64,000 bases of DNA from Ewingella sp. CoE-038-23 (GCF_040419245.1 NZ_JAZHOH010000001.1:4402001-4466000); one strand, 5' to 3'. Positions 39,907 to 52,517 are shown, numbered from the stretch's first letter. Notes: generated from the letters alone by a model not told the origin. Program-made: numbers and translations.

Positions 39907-40992
39907 ATGCAGGCACAAAATATTATCTTCCCGGCGCAGATCCTGCGTGGCGCAGGTGCGGTTTCGCGTATCGGTGAGGTCTGCGGATTATTGGGTTCAC
40001 GGGCGCTGATTATCGGCGGCCATAGTGGCCTGGCGGCGGTGGAAGCGCATATCCGCTATCAACTGGCGGCATCATCGGTGACGGTGGTTGGCCGGGAGTG
40101 GTTTGGCGGCGTGTGCAGCGAAAGCCATATTCATCGTCTGGCGCAAGTGGTGCAGGCCACCGGCGCAGACCTGGTCATTGGCGTGGGTGGGGGAAAAGCC
40201 CTGGATACCAGTAAAGCCGTGGGCGTGGGGACCCGTGTCCCGGTGGTCACCGTGCCAACCATTGCGGCAACCTGCGCGGCGGTGACGCCACTCACTGTCC
40301 GTTATCACGATGACGGCCATTTTCGGGATCTCTTTCCACTGAATCAGGCGCCTGCTGTGGTGATTATTGACACAGAAATCATAGCCGCCGCGCCGCTGCG
40401 CTGGTTGGCGGCAGGCCTTGGCGATACACTGGCGAAATGGTACGAGTTTCGCGCTATCAGCGCCGGGCTGGACAATCACAGCGGTATCGCCCGGGCGTCC
40501 ATTGCCAACAGCCGTATCTGCTATGACCTGATCAATACCCACGGCCCCGCCGCCTGCGATGCAGTTCGCAAAGGGGTGCCCGATGCTGCGCTGGAGCAAG
40601 TACTGGATGCGATATTTATGTTTGCCGGACTGACCTCATTAATGAGCAGTGGGGCACATGCTGCTGCCGCTCATGCAATTTATGAGGGGTTTACCGTATG
40701 CGATAAAACCCGCGAATTTGGTCATGGCTTATTGGTGGGATTTGGCAACCTTTGCCTGCTGGCGCTGGAGAACCGCAGCGATGAGGAATTGCTGGAGGCC
40801 ATTGGCCTGGCCCGCGCGTGCGCTATCCCGCTCAGCCTGCGGGAAATTGCTGAACTGGACAGCACGGAACTGGCGGGGATTATTGATATGGCATTGCATG
40901 CGCCGGATATGGCGAACATGCCGGCTCCGGTCACAGCGGGCGCACTGTATAGCGCCATTGCGCGTGTGGAACATCAGGCCGGGTTGTTGTAG
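39907..40992 (+). CDS. HcxA/YbdH-like hydroxycarboxylate dehydrogenase (iron-alcohol dehydrogenase family)
   Basis: 361 aa of the glycerol dehydrogenase-like family. NAD-binding GVGGGKALDTSKAV, then VPTIAATCAAVTPLTVRY and LAAGLGDTLAKWYE with the metal-binding aspartate; later histidines (AAAHAIYEG and EFGHGLLVGF) complete the metal site. It most resembles E. coli YbdH/HcxA, which reduces 2-oxoacids to 2-hydroxyacids and lies next to a methionine/histidine-type aminotransferase. Here it would interconvert a 2-hydroxyacid and 2-oxoacid, possibly of opposite stereochemistry or direction to the FMN enzyme. Confidence 0.8.
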   Translation: MQAQNIIFPAQILRGAGAVSRIGEVCGLLGSRALIIGGHSGLAAVEAHIRYQLAASSVTVVGREWFGGVCSESHIHRLAQVVQATGADLVIGVGGGKALDTSKAVGVGTRVPVVTVPTIAATCAAVTPLTVRYHDDGHFRDLFPLNQAPAVVIIDTEIIAAAPLRWLAAGLGDTLAKWYEFRAISAGLDNHSGIARASIANSRICYDLINTHGPAACDAVRKGVPDAALEQVLDAIFMFAGLTSLMSSGAHAAAAHAIYEGFTVCDKTREFGHGLLVGFGNLCLLALENRSDEELLEAIGLARACAIPLSLREIAELDSTELAGIIDMALHAPDMANMPAPVTAGALYSAIARVEHQAGLL

Positions 40993-41081
40993 TACCCTCA
41001 GCAGCGTATCCCGATGGTGGAAAACGTGAATACGCTGTTTCCCTGTTGTCGGTCTTCGTTCGCGCAGGTGCCCATTGTGAG

Positions 41082-41378
41082 TCAGTGAAACGCATAACGC
41101 CCTTCGCCCACCAAAATGGTTTGACCCTTGAGCGCCGCCGTGTCGGTGAGAAAATCGAGTTGCACCAGCGCGTTGCTGTTCCCTTGATTGAACTGGAAAT
41201 ACTTATCGCCAATACGCAGCGCCGGATTGCCCGCGCGCGTTGTCATCGGGAGGTCGAAGAGCGCGCTCCAGCGCCTGGCTGTGGCGTACGGGTTCTCCAC
41301 TTCAAACTCGGCGGCGGACAGAGCAACCTCACCGGCAGGATGGGGCTGGATAATCCCTTGTTGGTGGAGGTGCTCCAG
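41082..41378 (-). pseudogene. VOC-family protein, C-terminal fragment
   Basis: About 98 residues (SAAEFEVENPYATARRWSALFDLP ... IGDKYFQFNQG) like the second half of a glyoxalase/VOC domain. The N-terminus is cut by the IS5-family end at 41379. Convergent to the HcxA-like gene; it may belong to the same source segment. Confidence 0.65.
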
Positions 41379-42896
<1,518 letters not shown>

Positions 42897-43701
42897 CGGC
42901 ACATTACGAGATTCCATTTTTGTGCTGGAAGGCCTTCTGGAGCAGCAGACAGGGCTGAATCCGGTTGAGATCATGACAGACACAGCCGGTACCAGCGACA
43001 TTATTTTTGGCCTCTTCTGGCTGCTGGGATACCAGTTTTCCCCCCGGCTTGCCGATGCCGGTGAAGCGGTATTCTGGCGAGTGGATAAATCGGCAAATTA
43101 CGGTGCACTGGACGAACTGGCACGTGGTTGTGCCGATCTGTCGAAAGCCGAGGATCAGTGGGATGAGATGATGCGAACCGCCGGTTCGCTGAAACTGGGC
43201 ACCATTCATGCTTCAGAACTCATTCGCTCTTTGCTGAAAAGCTCGCGCCCATCAGGGCTGGCACAGGCGATCATGGAAGTGGGGCGCGTCAACAAGACGC
43301 TGTACCTTCTTAATTATATTGATGATGAGGATTATCGTCGGCGGATCCTGACGCAGCTAAACCGGGGGGAAGGCCGCCATGCTGTGGCGAGGGCGATCTG
43401 CTACGGGCAGCGCGGTGAGATCAGAAAGCGCTATCGTGAAGGTCAGGAAGATCAGCTGGGGGCACTGGGCCTGGTCACTAACGCAGTGGTACTGTGGAAC
43501 ACACTTTATATGCAGGAAGCCCTGAGCTGGATACGCAGTAATGGAGAAGAAATCGGGGTTGAAGATATCGCCCGGTTGTCCCCACTGATGCACGGGCATA
43601 TCAATATGCTGGGGCATTATACGTTTACGCTACCGGAGGATATTTTGAAGGGGGAACTGAGAGAACTAAATTTCAATTTAAACAATGAATTAACTTCTTA
43701 G
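42897..43701 (+). pseudogene. Tn3-family transposase, C-terminal fragment
   Basis: About 267 residues (TLRDSIFVLEGLLEQQTG ... MTDTAGTSDIIFGLFWLLGYQFSPRLAD ... LPEDILKGELRELNFN) of a Tn3-type DDE transposase. The N-terminal three quarters are removed by IS26. It ends inside the transposon's terminal repeat, normal for this family. The repeat resembles Tn1000 (gamma-delta). Confidence 0.92.
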
Positions 43702-43734
43702 CGTACGTTTTCGTTCCATTGGCCCTCAAACCCC
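43697..43734 (-). repeat. 38-bp terminal inverted repeat of a Tn3-family (Tn1000-like) transposon
   Basis: Reverse strand begins GGGGTTTGAGGGCCAATGGA and ends ACGCTAAG, 38 bp, resembling the gamma-delta/Tn1000 repeat. The other end is lost. It abuts IS903 sequence, so the transposon had inserted into IS903. Confidence 0.85.
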
Positions 43735-45427
<1,693 letters not shown>

Positions 45428-45453
45428 CTAAATCAGTAAGTTGGCAGCATCAC
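45428..45453. mobile_element. IS1 end remnant
   Basis: CTAAATCAGTAAGTTGGCAG..., matching the IS1 terminus except for its last bases. IS5 inserted into an older IS1 here, leaving only this tip. Confidence 0.7.
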
Positions 45454-45477
45454 CCACATTTAGGTAATGACTCCAAC

Positions 45478-45981
45478 TTACTGATAGTGTTTTATGTTCA
45501 GATAATGCCCGATGACTTTGTCATGCAGCTCCACCGATTTTGAGAACGACAGTGACTTCCTGCCCAGCCTTGACAGATGCTGCCTCAGATTCAGGTTATG
45601 CCGCTCAATGCGCTGCGTATATCGCTTGCTGATAACGTGCAGTTCTCCCTTCAGGCGTGATTCATACAGCGGCCAGCCATCCGTCATCCATACCACGACC
45701 TCAAAGGCCGACAGCAGGCTCAGAAGACGCTCCAGCGTGGCCAACGTGCGTTCACCGAATACGTGCGCCACAACCGTCCTCCGTATCCTGTCATACGCGT
45801 AAAACAACCAGCGCTGGCGTGATTTAGCGCCGACGTAACCCCACTGTTCGTCCATTTCCGCGCAGACAATCACATCACTGCCCGGTTGTATGCGCGAGGT
45901 TACCGACTGCGGCCTGAGTTTTTTAAGTGTCGTAAAACCGTGTTGAGGCCAACGCCCATAATGCGTGCACTGGCGCGACAT
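45478..45981 (-). CDS. insB: IS1 InsB
   Basis: 167 aa; differs from the other complete copies at a few positions (for example HGFTTLKK and VTSRIQPG). Confidence 0.95.
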   Translation of the reverse strand: MSRQCTHYGRWPQHGFTTLKKLRPQSVTSRIQPGSDVIVCAEMDEQWGYVGAKSRQRWLFYAYDRIRRTVVAHVFGERTLATLERLLSLLSAFEVVVWMTDGWPLYESRLKGELHVISKRYTQRIERHNLNLRQHLSRLGRKSLSFSKSVELHDKVIGHYLNIKHYQ

Positions 45982-46175
45982 CCGACGCCATTCATGGCCA
46001 TATCAATGATTTTCTGATGCGTACCGGGTTGAGAAGCGGTGTAAGTGAACTGTAGCTGCCATGTTTTACGGCAGTGAGAGCAGAGATAGCGCTGATGTCC
46101 GGCAGTACTTTTACCGTTACGCACCACGCCTTCAGTAGCTGAACAGGAGGGACAGCTGATAGAAACAGAAGCCAC
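45900..46175 (-). CDS. insA: IS1 InsA
   Basis: 91 aa, [16 protein letters not shown], zinc-finger/HTH N-terminus of InsAB'. Confidence 0.95.
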   Translation of the reverse strand: MASVSISCPSCSATEGVVRNGKSTAGHQRYLCSHCRKTWQLQFTYTASQPGTHQKIIDMAMNGVGCRASARIMGVGLNTVLRHLKNSGRSR

Positions 46176-46230
46176 TGGAGCACCTCAAAAACACCATCAT
46201 ACACTAAATCAGTAAGTTGGCACCATTACC

Positions 46231-46518
46231 CGCTTCTCTGCTGCGTGATAACAGACATATGAAAGATCAGGTCGTGCCGTTTAACGTTGTCACCAATACC
46301 CATCACTACCGGAAACAGAAATCGGGCGTAAAAATTCACCCTTTACGGGCCATGGCGAAAAGGGCTACCCGTATTGTTATGATGTCAGATGCAAAAGCCG
46401 ATGAGTGACTGCCTGGCAGGCGAGCCGCATGATCCTTATCTGCGCGATGATGAAAACCAGCGGCTGTGGTGATGCTTACCAGGCCCGACAGATTAACCGG
46501 CCGGGCGAGGGGAACGTG
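46231..46518. other. Unassigned segment between IS1 and codA
   Basis: About 290 bp. A plus-strand frame (ASLLRDNRHMKDQVVPF ... VMMSDAKADE, stop at 46408) could be the tail of a gene cut by IS1, but I do not recognise it. No hairpin terminator for codA is obvious. Confidence 0.35.
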
Positions 46519-47757
46519 TCAGACCGGGTAGCAAATCTCTTCCGGCTGGCGCTGCATGATGACTTTACCGTGACGAACAGAGGTCAGCACTTTGGCCTGG
46601 CGGCACACCGCATCGTAGTCATTTTCCGCATCTAGGATAAGCAGGTTCGCCGGGCGCCCTTCGGCAATGCCGTAGTTATCACCTAAGCACAGCGCACGGG
46701 CACTGTTATCAGTAATCAGATCGAGGCAGCGCTGCAAATCCTCATATCCCAGCATGTGGCAAATATGCAGACCGGCATCGAGAATACGCATGATGTTGCC
46801 GTTGCCCACCGGATACCACGGATCCTGAATGGAGTCCTGCGCAAAACAGACGTTGATCCCGGCGCGGTCCAGCTCTGCCACCCGTGTTACGCCGCGACGT
46901 TTCGGCCAGGTGTCGAAGCGTCCTTGCAGGTGAATGCTTTCGGTTGGACAAGAGATAAAGTTGATGCCCGACGCTTTAAGCAGGCGGAACAGCTTCGAGC
47001 AGTAGGCGTTATCGTAAGAGCCCATGGCGCAGGTATGGCTGGCGGTGACCTGTGCGCCCATCCCACGCACCCGGGCTTCTTCCGCCAGCACTTCCAGGAA
47101 GCGTGATTGTGGGTCGTCGATTTCATCGCAATGCACATCGACCAGACAGCCATGGCGCTGGGCCAGATCCATCAAAAAGCCCAGCGAACTGACGCCTTTA
47201 TCGCGGGTATTTTCGTAGTGCGGAATGCCGCCCACCACGTCGGCGCCCATCTCGATAGCGCGCGTCATCAGCTCTCGGCCACCGGGGAAGGATTCAATGC
47301 CTTCTTGCGGAAAGGCGACGATTTGCAGGTCGATAAGCTGGGCCGCCTCCTTTTTCACTGCCAGCATCGCCTCAAGCGCCGTCAGGGAAGGATCGGTCAC
47401 ATCAATATGGGTGCGCACGTGCTGCACGCCGTTATCGCGTAACATACCGATGGTTTTCAGCGCCCGCTGGCGCGTATCTTCAACCGTTACGCTCGCTTTG
47501 CGCTGGCTCCAGCGGGCGATACCCTCAAACAGTGTGCCGCTCATATTCCACTCCGGCTCGCCCGCGGTCAGGGTGGCATCAAGATGGATATGCGGCTCGA
47601 CGAACGGCGGGATAACCAGCTTTTGTTGCGCGTCGATATCGCTGGCGTCAGCCGTCTGCACGGCGGCCTGCGGAGTGATGCTCTTGATCACGCCGTCATC
47701 TAAGTCGAGGGTATAAAGCGATTCTTTATGGCGCAGGCGTGCGTTGATAATTTTCAT
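46519..47757 (-). CDS. codA: Cytosine deaminase-like amidohydrolase
   Basis: 412 aa, similar to CodA. Metal ligands: HIH in VEPHIHLDATL, histidine in DVHCDEIDD and aspartate in CFAQDSIQDPW; substrate glutamine in VAFPQEGI and the catalytic Glu in HCDEIDD are kept. E. coli CodA reads HDD where this reads QDS, so the residue after the metal aspartate (Asp314 in CodA, which contacts the base) is serine. It may therefore prefer another amino-pyrimidine or related ring. It overlaps pucR by four bases and shares an operon with a CodB-like permease. Confidence 0.85.
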   Translation of the reverse strand: MKIINARLRHKESLYTLDLDDGVIKSITPQAAVQTADASDIDAQQKLVIPPFVEPHIHLDATLTAGEPEWNMSGTLFEGIARWSQRKASVTVEDTRQRALKTIGMLRDNGVQHVRTHIDVTDPSLTALEAMLAVKKEAAQLIDLQIVAFPQEGIESFPGGRELMTRAIEMGADVVGGIPHYENTRDKGVSSLGFLMDLAQRHGCLVDVHCDEIDDPQSRFLEVLAEEARVRGMGAQVTASHTCAMGSYDNAYCSKLFRLLKASGINFISCPTESIHLQGRFDTWPKRRGVTRVAELDRAGINVCFAQDSIQDPWYPVGNGNIMRILDAGLHICHMLGYEDLQRCLDLITDNSARALCLGDNYGIAEGRPANLLILDAENDYDAVCRQAKVLTSVRHGKVIMQRQPEEICYPV

Positions 47758-48989
47758 GAGTATTCCCGTAAATGGTTTTGTGACATACGCCAGATCGTTA
47801 ACGCGACCGAGGCGTTGAGGTGGAATTGCGGATGGCTAATCAGATAGCTGGTCAGCTTTTCAATACGTTGGATGCGTTGATGTAACGTGTTGCGGTGAAT
47901 GCCAAGCCGCTCGGCTGCTCTGACCACGTTCCCGTTCTCCTGGAGCAGTGTTTCCAGCGTCTCCATCAATAGCCACGGACTTTTGCGATCGCGTTCTATC
48001 AGGCAGCCAAGGGTGTCGTGCATAAAATCGCTCAGCAGCGCAGGGTCGCCGATGGCAGAGAGGAGCTTGATAAATCCCAGTTGTTGATAGTCGGTAATGC
48101 GCTGGGCCGGGCGCAGAGTATCGCTAAGATCCAGGGCCTGACGCGCCTGCGACAGCGCGCGCTGATAGTCCTGTAATTGCTGCACCCGAGCGGAAAGGCC
48201 ACACAGTAGCGACAGCCTGTCGTCACCTTCCGCCAGCGCGAGCAGCCACTGTGCTAACCACTTTTTCTGCTGATAAAACTCACCGTCCTCATCCGGCAGC
48301 AGGAAGATAAACATATTGCTGCGCTCGACCAGCGGAAAGGGGTTCTCCTGTTGATTGAGCTGCTGCTGCAATCGCTGACGGATGGTACGTCGCGCCTGCT
48401 GTAACCAGGCCTCGGCCTGCCCGGGTGGAAACTGGCGAAACAGGTTTTGTATCCCCTCAAGACGCAATGCCACTACCCGCAGGGGGCGGCTAAAATCCAG
48501 TTGTTGGTGGATAGCTCGTTGCTGCAGGATGTGCAGATCGGGAAAATCGCCGGTTAACAGTTGCAACAGAATATCGCGCTGCGATTGCAGGGCATTTTCA
48601 CTGCGCACCAGCGCAGTGCCGATGCGTTCGGTGACAATCACCATCTTTAGCAGATAGGGCTGTTCGATCAGCGGAATGCCCAGCTCGTCGGCCAGTGCGA
48701 TCAGGCGAGGGGGGATCGCCTGAATATACGCATCGCCGGTGAGGATCACCATCCCGGCTATCCCGCGCTGTTTGCCTTCCATCAGTAAATGGATCAGGTT
48801 GTCTTCATCGCGGGGATGGTTGATGCCGGTGATAAAGACCAGCTCCCCGCCCATGATCCATTCGGCGATATTTTCATTTTCCGCCACGTAGTACCAGCGA
48901 ACCGCCAGTTGCAGCCCCTGTTTACCGGCACGCAGGCGCATGGGGGAGAGTTCCTCCAGGGCGAGGATTTCGCTGACCGTCAGGCTCAT
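47754..48989 (-). CDS. PucR-family transcriptional regulator
   Basis: 411 aa. N-terminal PucR domain (TVSEILALEELSPMRLRAGKQG ... GGELVFITGINHPRD) and C-terminal PucR HTH (LLQENGNVVRAAERLGIHRNTLHQRIQRIEKL). PucR regulators control purine, allantoin and nucleobase catabolism. It lies between codB and codA, 2 bp after the codB stop, so it likely controls its own operon in response to the transported base; two palindromes upstream of codB are candidate sites. Confidence 0.88.
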   Translation of the reverse strand: MSLTVSEILALEELSPMRLRAGKQGLQLAVRWYYVAENENIAEWIMGGELVFITGINHPRDEDNLIHLLMEGKQRGIAGMVILTGDAYIQAIPPRLIALADELGIPLIEQPYLLKMVIVTERIGTALVRSENALQSQRDILLQLLTGDFPDLHILQQRAIHQQLDFSRPLRVVALRLEGIQNLFRQFPPGQAEAWLQQARRTIRQRLQQQLNQQENPFPLVERSNMFIFLLPDEDGEFYQQKKWLAQWLLALAEGDDRLSLLCGLSARVQQLQDYQRALSQARQALDLSDTLRPAQRITDYQQLGFIKLLSAIGDPALLSDFMHDTLGCLIERDRKSPWLLMETLETLLQENGNVVRAAERLGIHRNTLHQRIQRIEKLTSYLISHPQFHLNASVALTIWRMSQNHLREYS

Positions 48990-48991
48990 AA

Positions 48992-50254
48992 CTACTGCTC
49001 CGCGACCGAATCAGCGGCGGGCTGACGTTTGCTCAGACGCGTCAGGGCGATGTAGAGCAGCGCGGAGACGGTAATGCCGACCAATGGGGCGATCCACGGC
49101 GACAGATACGCCACCACTGCGCCCACGGCATAGGCGCCCAGTCCCAACCAGTTGAAGCGCGGCAAACGGGCCGTTTGCAGCAGAGGATAACGACCGCCGC
49201 GATAAAACCAGTAGTCGGCAAGGATCACGCCGCCAATGGGCGGAATGATACTGCCCAGGAGAACGAGGAATGGGATTAGCATTTCATACATACCGCCAAT
49301 CGCCAGCACAATGCCGACGCCAGCGGCGACCACGGTTAGGGTACGGCGGCGCTCGCTGCGCAGCAGATGGCAGGCGGCGGCCGAGACGTTGTAAATCGTC
49401 GGCCCCTGAATAGTCAGCAGGTTAAGGCACAGCATTACCACCGCGGCGATCGACAACCCCTGCAAAATCAGCACTTCCACAATATCGGCCTGCTGATAGA
49501 CGATAGCGCACCACGCTCCGGCAACAATCATCAGCCCGTTACCGATGAGAAAGCTACTCATACTGGCAACGATAGCGGTGCGGCTGGAATTGGCCAACCG
49601 GGTCCAGTTTGTTGCCTGGGTCGCGCCGCTGGCGAAGGTGCCAAAGACCATGGTGATAGCCGCAGACCAGGTCATGGTTTCGCCCGGTTCAATTTTGGTC
49701 ATCGCCTGCCAGCCACCGGCGTGATTGGCGGCCAGGTACATCGACACCACCAGCAGAATAAACATCAGCGGCACCGACACGCGAGACAGCGCGTCCAGCC
49801 CTTTGTAACCCACCAGCGCAGTGACGCAGAACAGGATGCCGAACAGGATCATCAGCGGGATGGTCATGGCGGCGGGCAGGGCGAGGATTTTGACCAGTGA
49901 GATGGCGACCGTTGCGGTCCCCCAGGCGTACCAGCCCAGTTCGGCAAAGCCGAGAATAAAATCGGCGAGTTTGCTGCCGATTTCTCCGAAGCAAAAGCGG
50001 CCCATCAGTACGGTATTCAGCCCGCTACGGGCGGCAATCCAGCCGAGCGAAGCGGCGTAGAGGGCCAGCAAAAAGTTACCGATAACCGCAATCCATAAAA
50101 GATTGACGATAGAAAAGGAGACGCCAAGTTTGCCGCCTGCGAACATCGTGCCGGTAAAAAAAGTAAAGCTGAACAAAACCATGGAGATCGAAAATACGCC
50201 TTTACGTCCGGAGGCGGGCGCTTCGACGAGCGGAAAATCATTGCTGTTTGACAT
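48992..50254 (-). CDS. codB: NCS1-family CodB-like nucleobase permease
   Basis: 420 aa with about 12 membrane helices, NCS1 family (RKGVFSISMVLFSFTFFTGTM, FAELGWYAWGTATVAI, IPPIGGVILADYWFYR). It resembles cytosine permease CodB but is clearly diverged. First gene of the codB-pucR-codA operon, bringing in the substrate of the deaminase. Confidence 0.85.
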   Translation of the reverse strand: MSNSNDFPLVEAPASGRKGVFSISMVLFSFTFFTGTMFAGGKLGVSFSIVNLLWIAVIGNFLLALYAASLGWIAARSGLNTVLMGRFCFGEIGSKLADFILGFAELGWYAWGTATVAISLVKILALPAAMTIPLMILFGILFCVTALVGYKGLDALSRVSVPLMFILLVVSMYLAANHAGGWQAMTKIEPGETMTWSAAITMVFGTFASGATQATNWTRLANSSRTAIVASMSSFLIGNGLMIVAGAWCAIVYQQADIVEVLILQGLSIAAVVMLCLNLLTIQGPTIYNVSAAACHLLRSERRRTLTVVAAGVGIVLAIGGMYEMLIPFLVLLGSIIPPIGGVILADYWFYRGGRYPLLQTARLPRFNWLGLGAYAVGAVVAYLSPWIAPLVGITVSALLYIALTRLSKRQPAADSVAEQ

Positions 50255-50344
50255 TGTGAAACCTCTGAGTGGCTATCTGAATGGCTATGCAAGAAATAGC
50301 AAGAGGTATGCCAAAAATAGCCGGGCAGAGTTAACACAACGAAG

Positions 50345-50423
50345 TGTGCACATTGCACATAAACCTTGAGTAATCGGCAGGTCATTGTCAGGAGAGTGTG
50401 CATGGTGCAATTTTTCGCACCAT
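50345..50423. promoter_or_regulatory. Palindromic operator candidates upstream of codB
   Basis: TGTGCA-CAT-TGCACA at 50345-50359 is a perfect palindrome; a related imperfect copy TGTGCA-TGG-TGCAAT is at 50397-50411, 52 bp away, and overlaps ATGGTGC/GCACCAT arms at 50402-50423. Probable regulator sites for the codB operon. The rest of the 460-bp gap to the LysR gene shows no gene. Confidence 0.5.
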
Positions 50424-50714
50424 AACAGAGCAGCGCCGCAGATACCTGTTTCGCTGTATATCCACCTGGTAGAGAGATAGGGGGTGCGCCCGGAAACGGG
50501 GACATTTTCATCTCCGGGCTGTGATTCAGGCTGTGGTGAGTATCACATTCACGGTTTGAAGCTGTTCATACTAATGATCAAAGCAATACGTAAATTGAGG
50601 TGTCTTAATCAACGGGACAGAACGGTTAAAAGGCGGCGCCGACATCATCCTGTTCGGGGCGAACTCAAGCCCGCCATTACGGTCAACAGCAGCGCGGCAA
50701 TCGCGACGGGATTG

Positions 50715-51635
50715 TTACATACCTGCATTATTGATATATGTCTGTAAGCCCGCGGCGAGAATATCGAACACCGTTTTACAGGCTTTACTGTGGCGCAAGT
50801 CCTCATGCATAACCAGCCAGGTGTCGAGATGATAGGCAAAGAAACCAGGCATCACTCGCTCCAACGGAACAGGGAAATATGCCAGTTGAACCTGACACAT
50901 TCCTATACCCGCACCTGCGCGGATAAGGTTCAATTGCGCCACATCGCTGTCAGTGCGTACGGTAAAGCGTTCACGATTCAACTGAGGAAAGTGTTTCAGT
51001 GCCTGTAAAATAAAGGGCGTCGTTTTATCAAAGCCCACAAGCGTATGGGTGAACAACGCGTCAATACTCTCCGGCGTACCGTGGCGTGCCAGATAAGACG
51101 GCGAGGCATGCAAACCAATTTCAATACTGCCCAACCGACGCGCAATCAGTTGTTCCTGCACCGGTGTGCTCATGCGTACCGCAATATCCGCTTCCCGGTT
51201 CAATAAATCCTGCATTCGGTTAGAGATCACCAGTTCCAGGGTAAGCTGCGGATAATCTTCTTTAATTCGTGCAAACAGAGGTGGCAGCACCTCAGTGCCG
51301 ATGATTTCACTCGCCGATACGCGAACCACGCCATGTAACCCGGCGGAGTGGGCACTGAAGCTGGCAGCCGAACGCTCAATCATACTGGCCGTGTTTTCCA
51401 TCGCTTGCGCATGGCCTTGCAGCGCGACTGCCGCATCCGTAGGCTGCAGGCCCGTTTGCGAACGTGTAAACAAAACCAGGCCAAGGGCGGATTCCAGCGC
51501 TGCTATGTGTCGCCCCGCAGTGGGCTGGGTGATGGCAAGCATGCGTGCTGCCCCCGAGAGGGAACCTTCTTTCATCACCGCCAGGAAGGTTCGATACCAT
51601 TCCCATGGAATATTTAGATTCATACAAAAATGCAT
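50715..51635 (-). CDS. LysR-family transcriptional regulator
   Basis: About 306 aa. N-terminal winged HTH (TFLAVMKEGSLSGAARMLAITQPTAGRHIAALE) and a LysR effector domain. It faces a truncated SDR gene at 51718, the usual divergent LysR-target layout, so that gene was probably its target. The start may instead be the ATG at 51623. Confidence 0.88.
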   Translation of the reverse strand: MHFCMNLNIPWEWYRTFLAVMKEGSLSGAARMLAITQPTAGRHIAALESALGLVLFTRSQTGLQPTDAAVALQGHAQAMENTASMIERSAASFSAHSAGLHGVVRVSASEIIGTEVLPPLFARIKEDYPQLTLELVISNRMQDLLNREADIAVRMSTPVQEQLIARRLGSIEIGLHASPSYLARHGTPESIDALFTHTLVGFDKTTPFILQALKHFPQLNRERFTVRTDSDVAQLNLIRAGAGIGMCQVQLAYFPVPLERVMPGFFAYHLDTWLVMHEDLRHSKACKTVFDILAAGLQTYINNAGM

Positions 51636-51717
51636 ACCTGCTGCCTGATGTCATGCAATTACATTTAGCTCGCACAGACACTACGATGTCAAGCAGACAT
51701 CCGGCAGAGGTAAGACA

Positions 51718-51804
51718 ATGAAAAACACAAACAAGGTACTCATCCTGGGCGCAACAGGCGGAATCGGTGGCGAAATCGCCCGTAAACTCATCCGCGAAAA
51801 ATGG
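51718..51804 (+). pseudogene. NAD(P)-binding (SDR-like) protein, first 29 residues
   Basis: MKNTNKVLILGATGGIGGE begins a Rossmann GATGGIG motif and the gene is cut off by IS1 after about 29 codons. Divergent from the LysR gene. The remainder is not in this window. Confidence 0.8.
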
Positions 51805-51819
51805 GGTAATGACTCCAAC

Positions 51820-52323
51820 TTACTGATAGTGTTTTATGTTCAGATAATGCCCGATGACCTTGTCATGCAGCTCCACCGATTTTGAGAACGACAGTGACTT
51901 CCGTCCCAGCCTTGCCAGATGTTGTCTCAGATTCAGGTTATGTCGCCCAATGCGCTGAGTGTAACGCTTGCTGATAACGTGCAGCTTTCCCTTCAGGCGG
52001 GGTTCATACAGCGGCCAGCCATCCGTCATCCATACCACGACCTCAAAGGCCGACAGCAGGCTCAGAAGACGCTCCAGTGTGGCCAGAGTGCGTTCACCGA
52101 AGACGTGCGCCACAACCGTCCTCCGTATCCTGTCATACGCGTAAAACAGCCAGCGCTGACGTGATTTAGCACCGACGTAGCCCCACTGTTCGTCCATTTC
52201 AGCGCAGACAATCACATCACTGCCCGGTTGTATGCGTGAGTTTACCGACTGCGGCCTGAGTTTTTTAAGTGTCGTAAAATCGTGTTGAGGCCAACGCCCA
52301 TAATGCGTGCACTGGCGCGACAT
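51820..52323 (-). CDS. insB: IS1 InsB
   Basis: 167 aa, identical to copy 1. Confidence 0.95.
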   Translation of the reverse strand: MSRQCTHYGRWPQHDFTTLKKLRPQSVNSRIQPGSDVIVCAEMDEQWGYVGAKSRQRWLFYAYDRIRRTVVAHVFGERTLATLERLLSLLSAFEVVVWMTDGWPLYEPRLKGKLHVISKRYTQRIGRHNLNLRQHLARLGRKSLSFSKSVELHDKVIGHYLNIKHYQ

Positions 52324-52517
52324 CCGACGCCATTCATGGCCATATCAATAATTTTCTGGTGTGTACCGGGCTGAGAGGCGGTGTAAGTGAACTGTAGCTG
52401 CCATGTTTTACGGCAGTGAGAGCAGAGATAGCGCTGATGTCCGGCAGTACTTTTACCGTTACGCACCACGCCTTCAGTAGCTGAGCAGGAGGGACAACTG
52501 ATGGAGATGGAAGCCAC
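52242..52517 (-). CDS. insA: IS1 InsA
   Basis: 91 aa, identical to copy 1. Confidence 0.95.
   Translation of the reverse strand: MASISISCPSCSATEGVVRNGKSTAGHQRYLCSHCRKTWQLQFTYTASQPGTHQKIIDMAMNGVGCRASARIMGVGLNTILRHLKNSGRSR

Larger units (their letters stand above)
45463..46230 (-). mobile_element. IS1: IS1, complete 768 bp (copy 2)
   Basis: Complete IS1 ends, 768 bp apart, but with no 9-bp duplication (CCACATTTA left, CGCTTCTCT right). Sequence differs slightly from copies 1 and 3, so it is a separate lineage. Confidence 0.96.
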
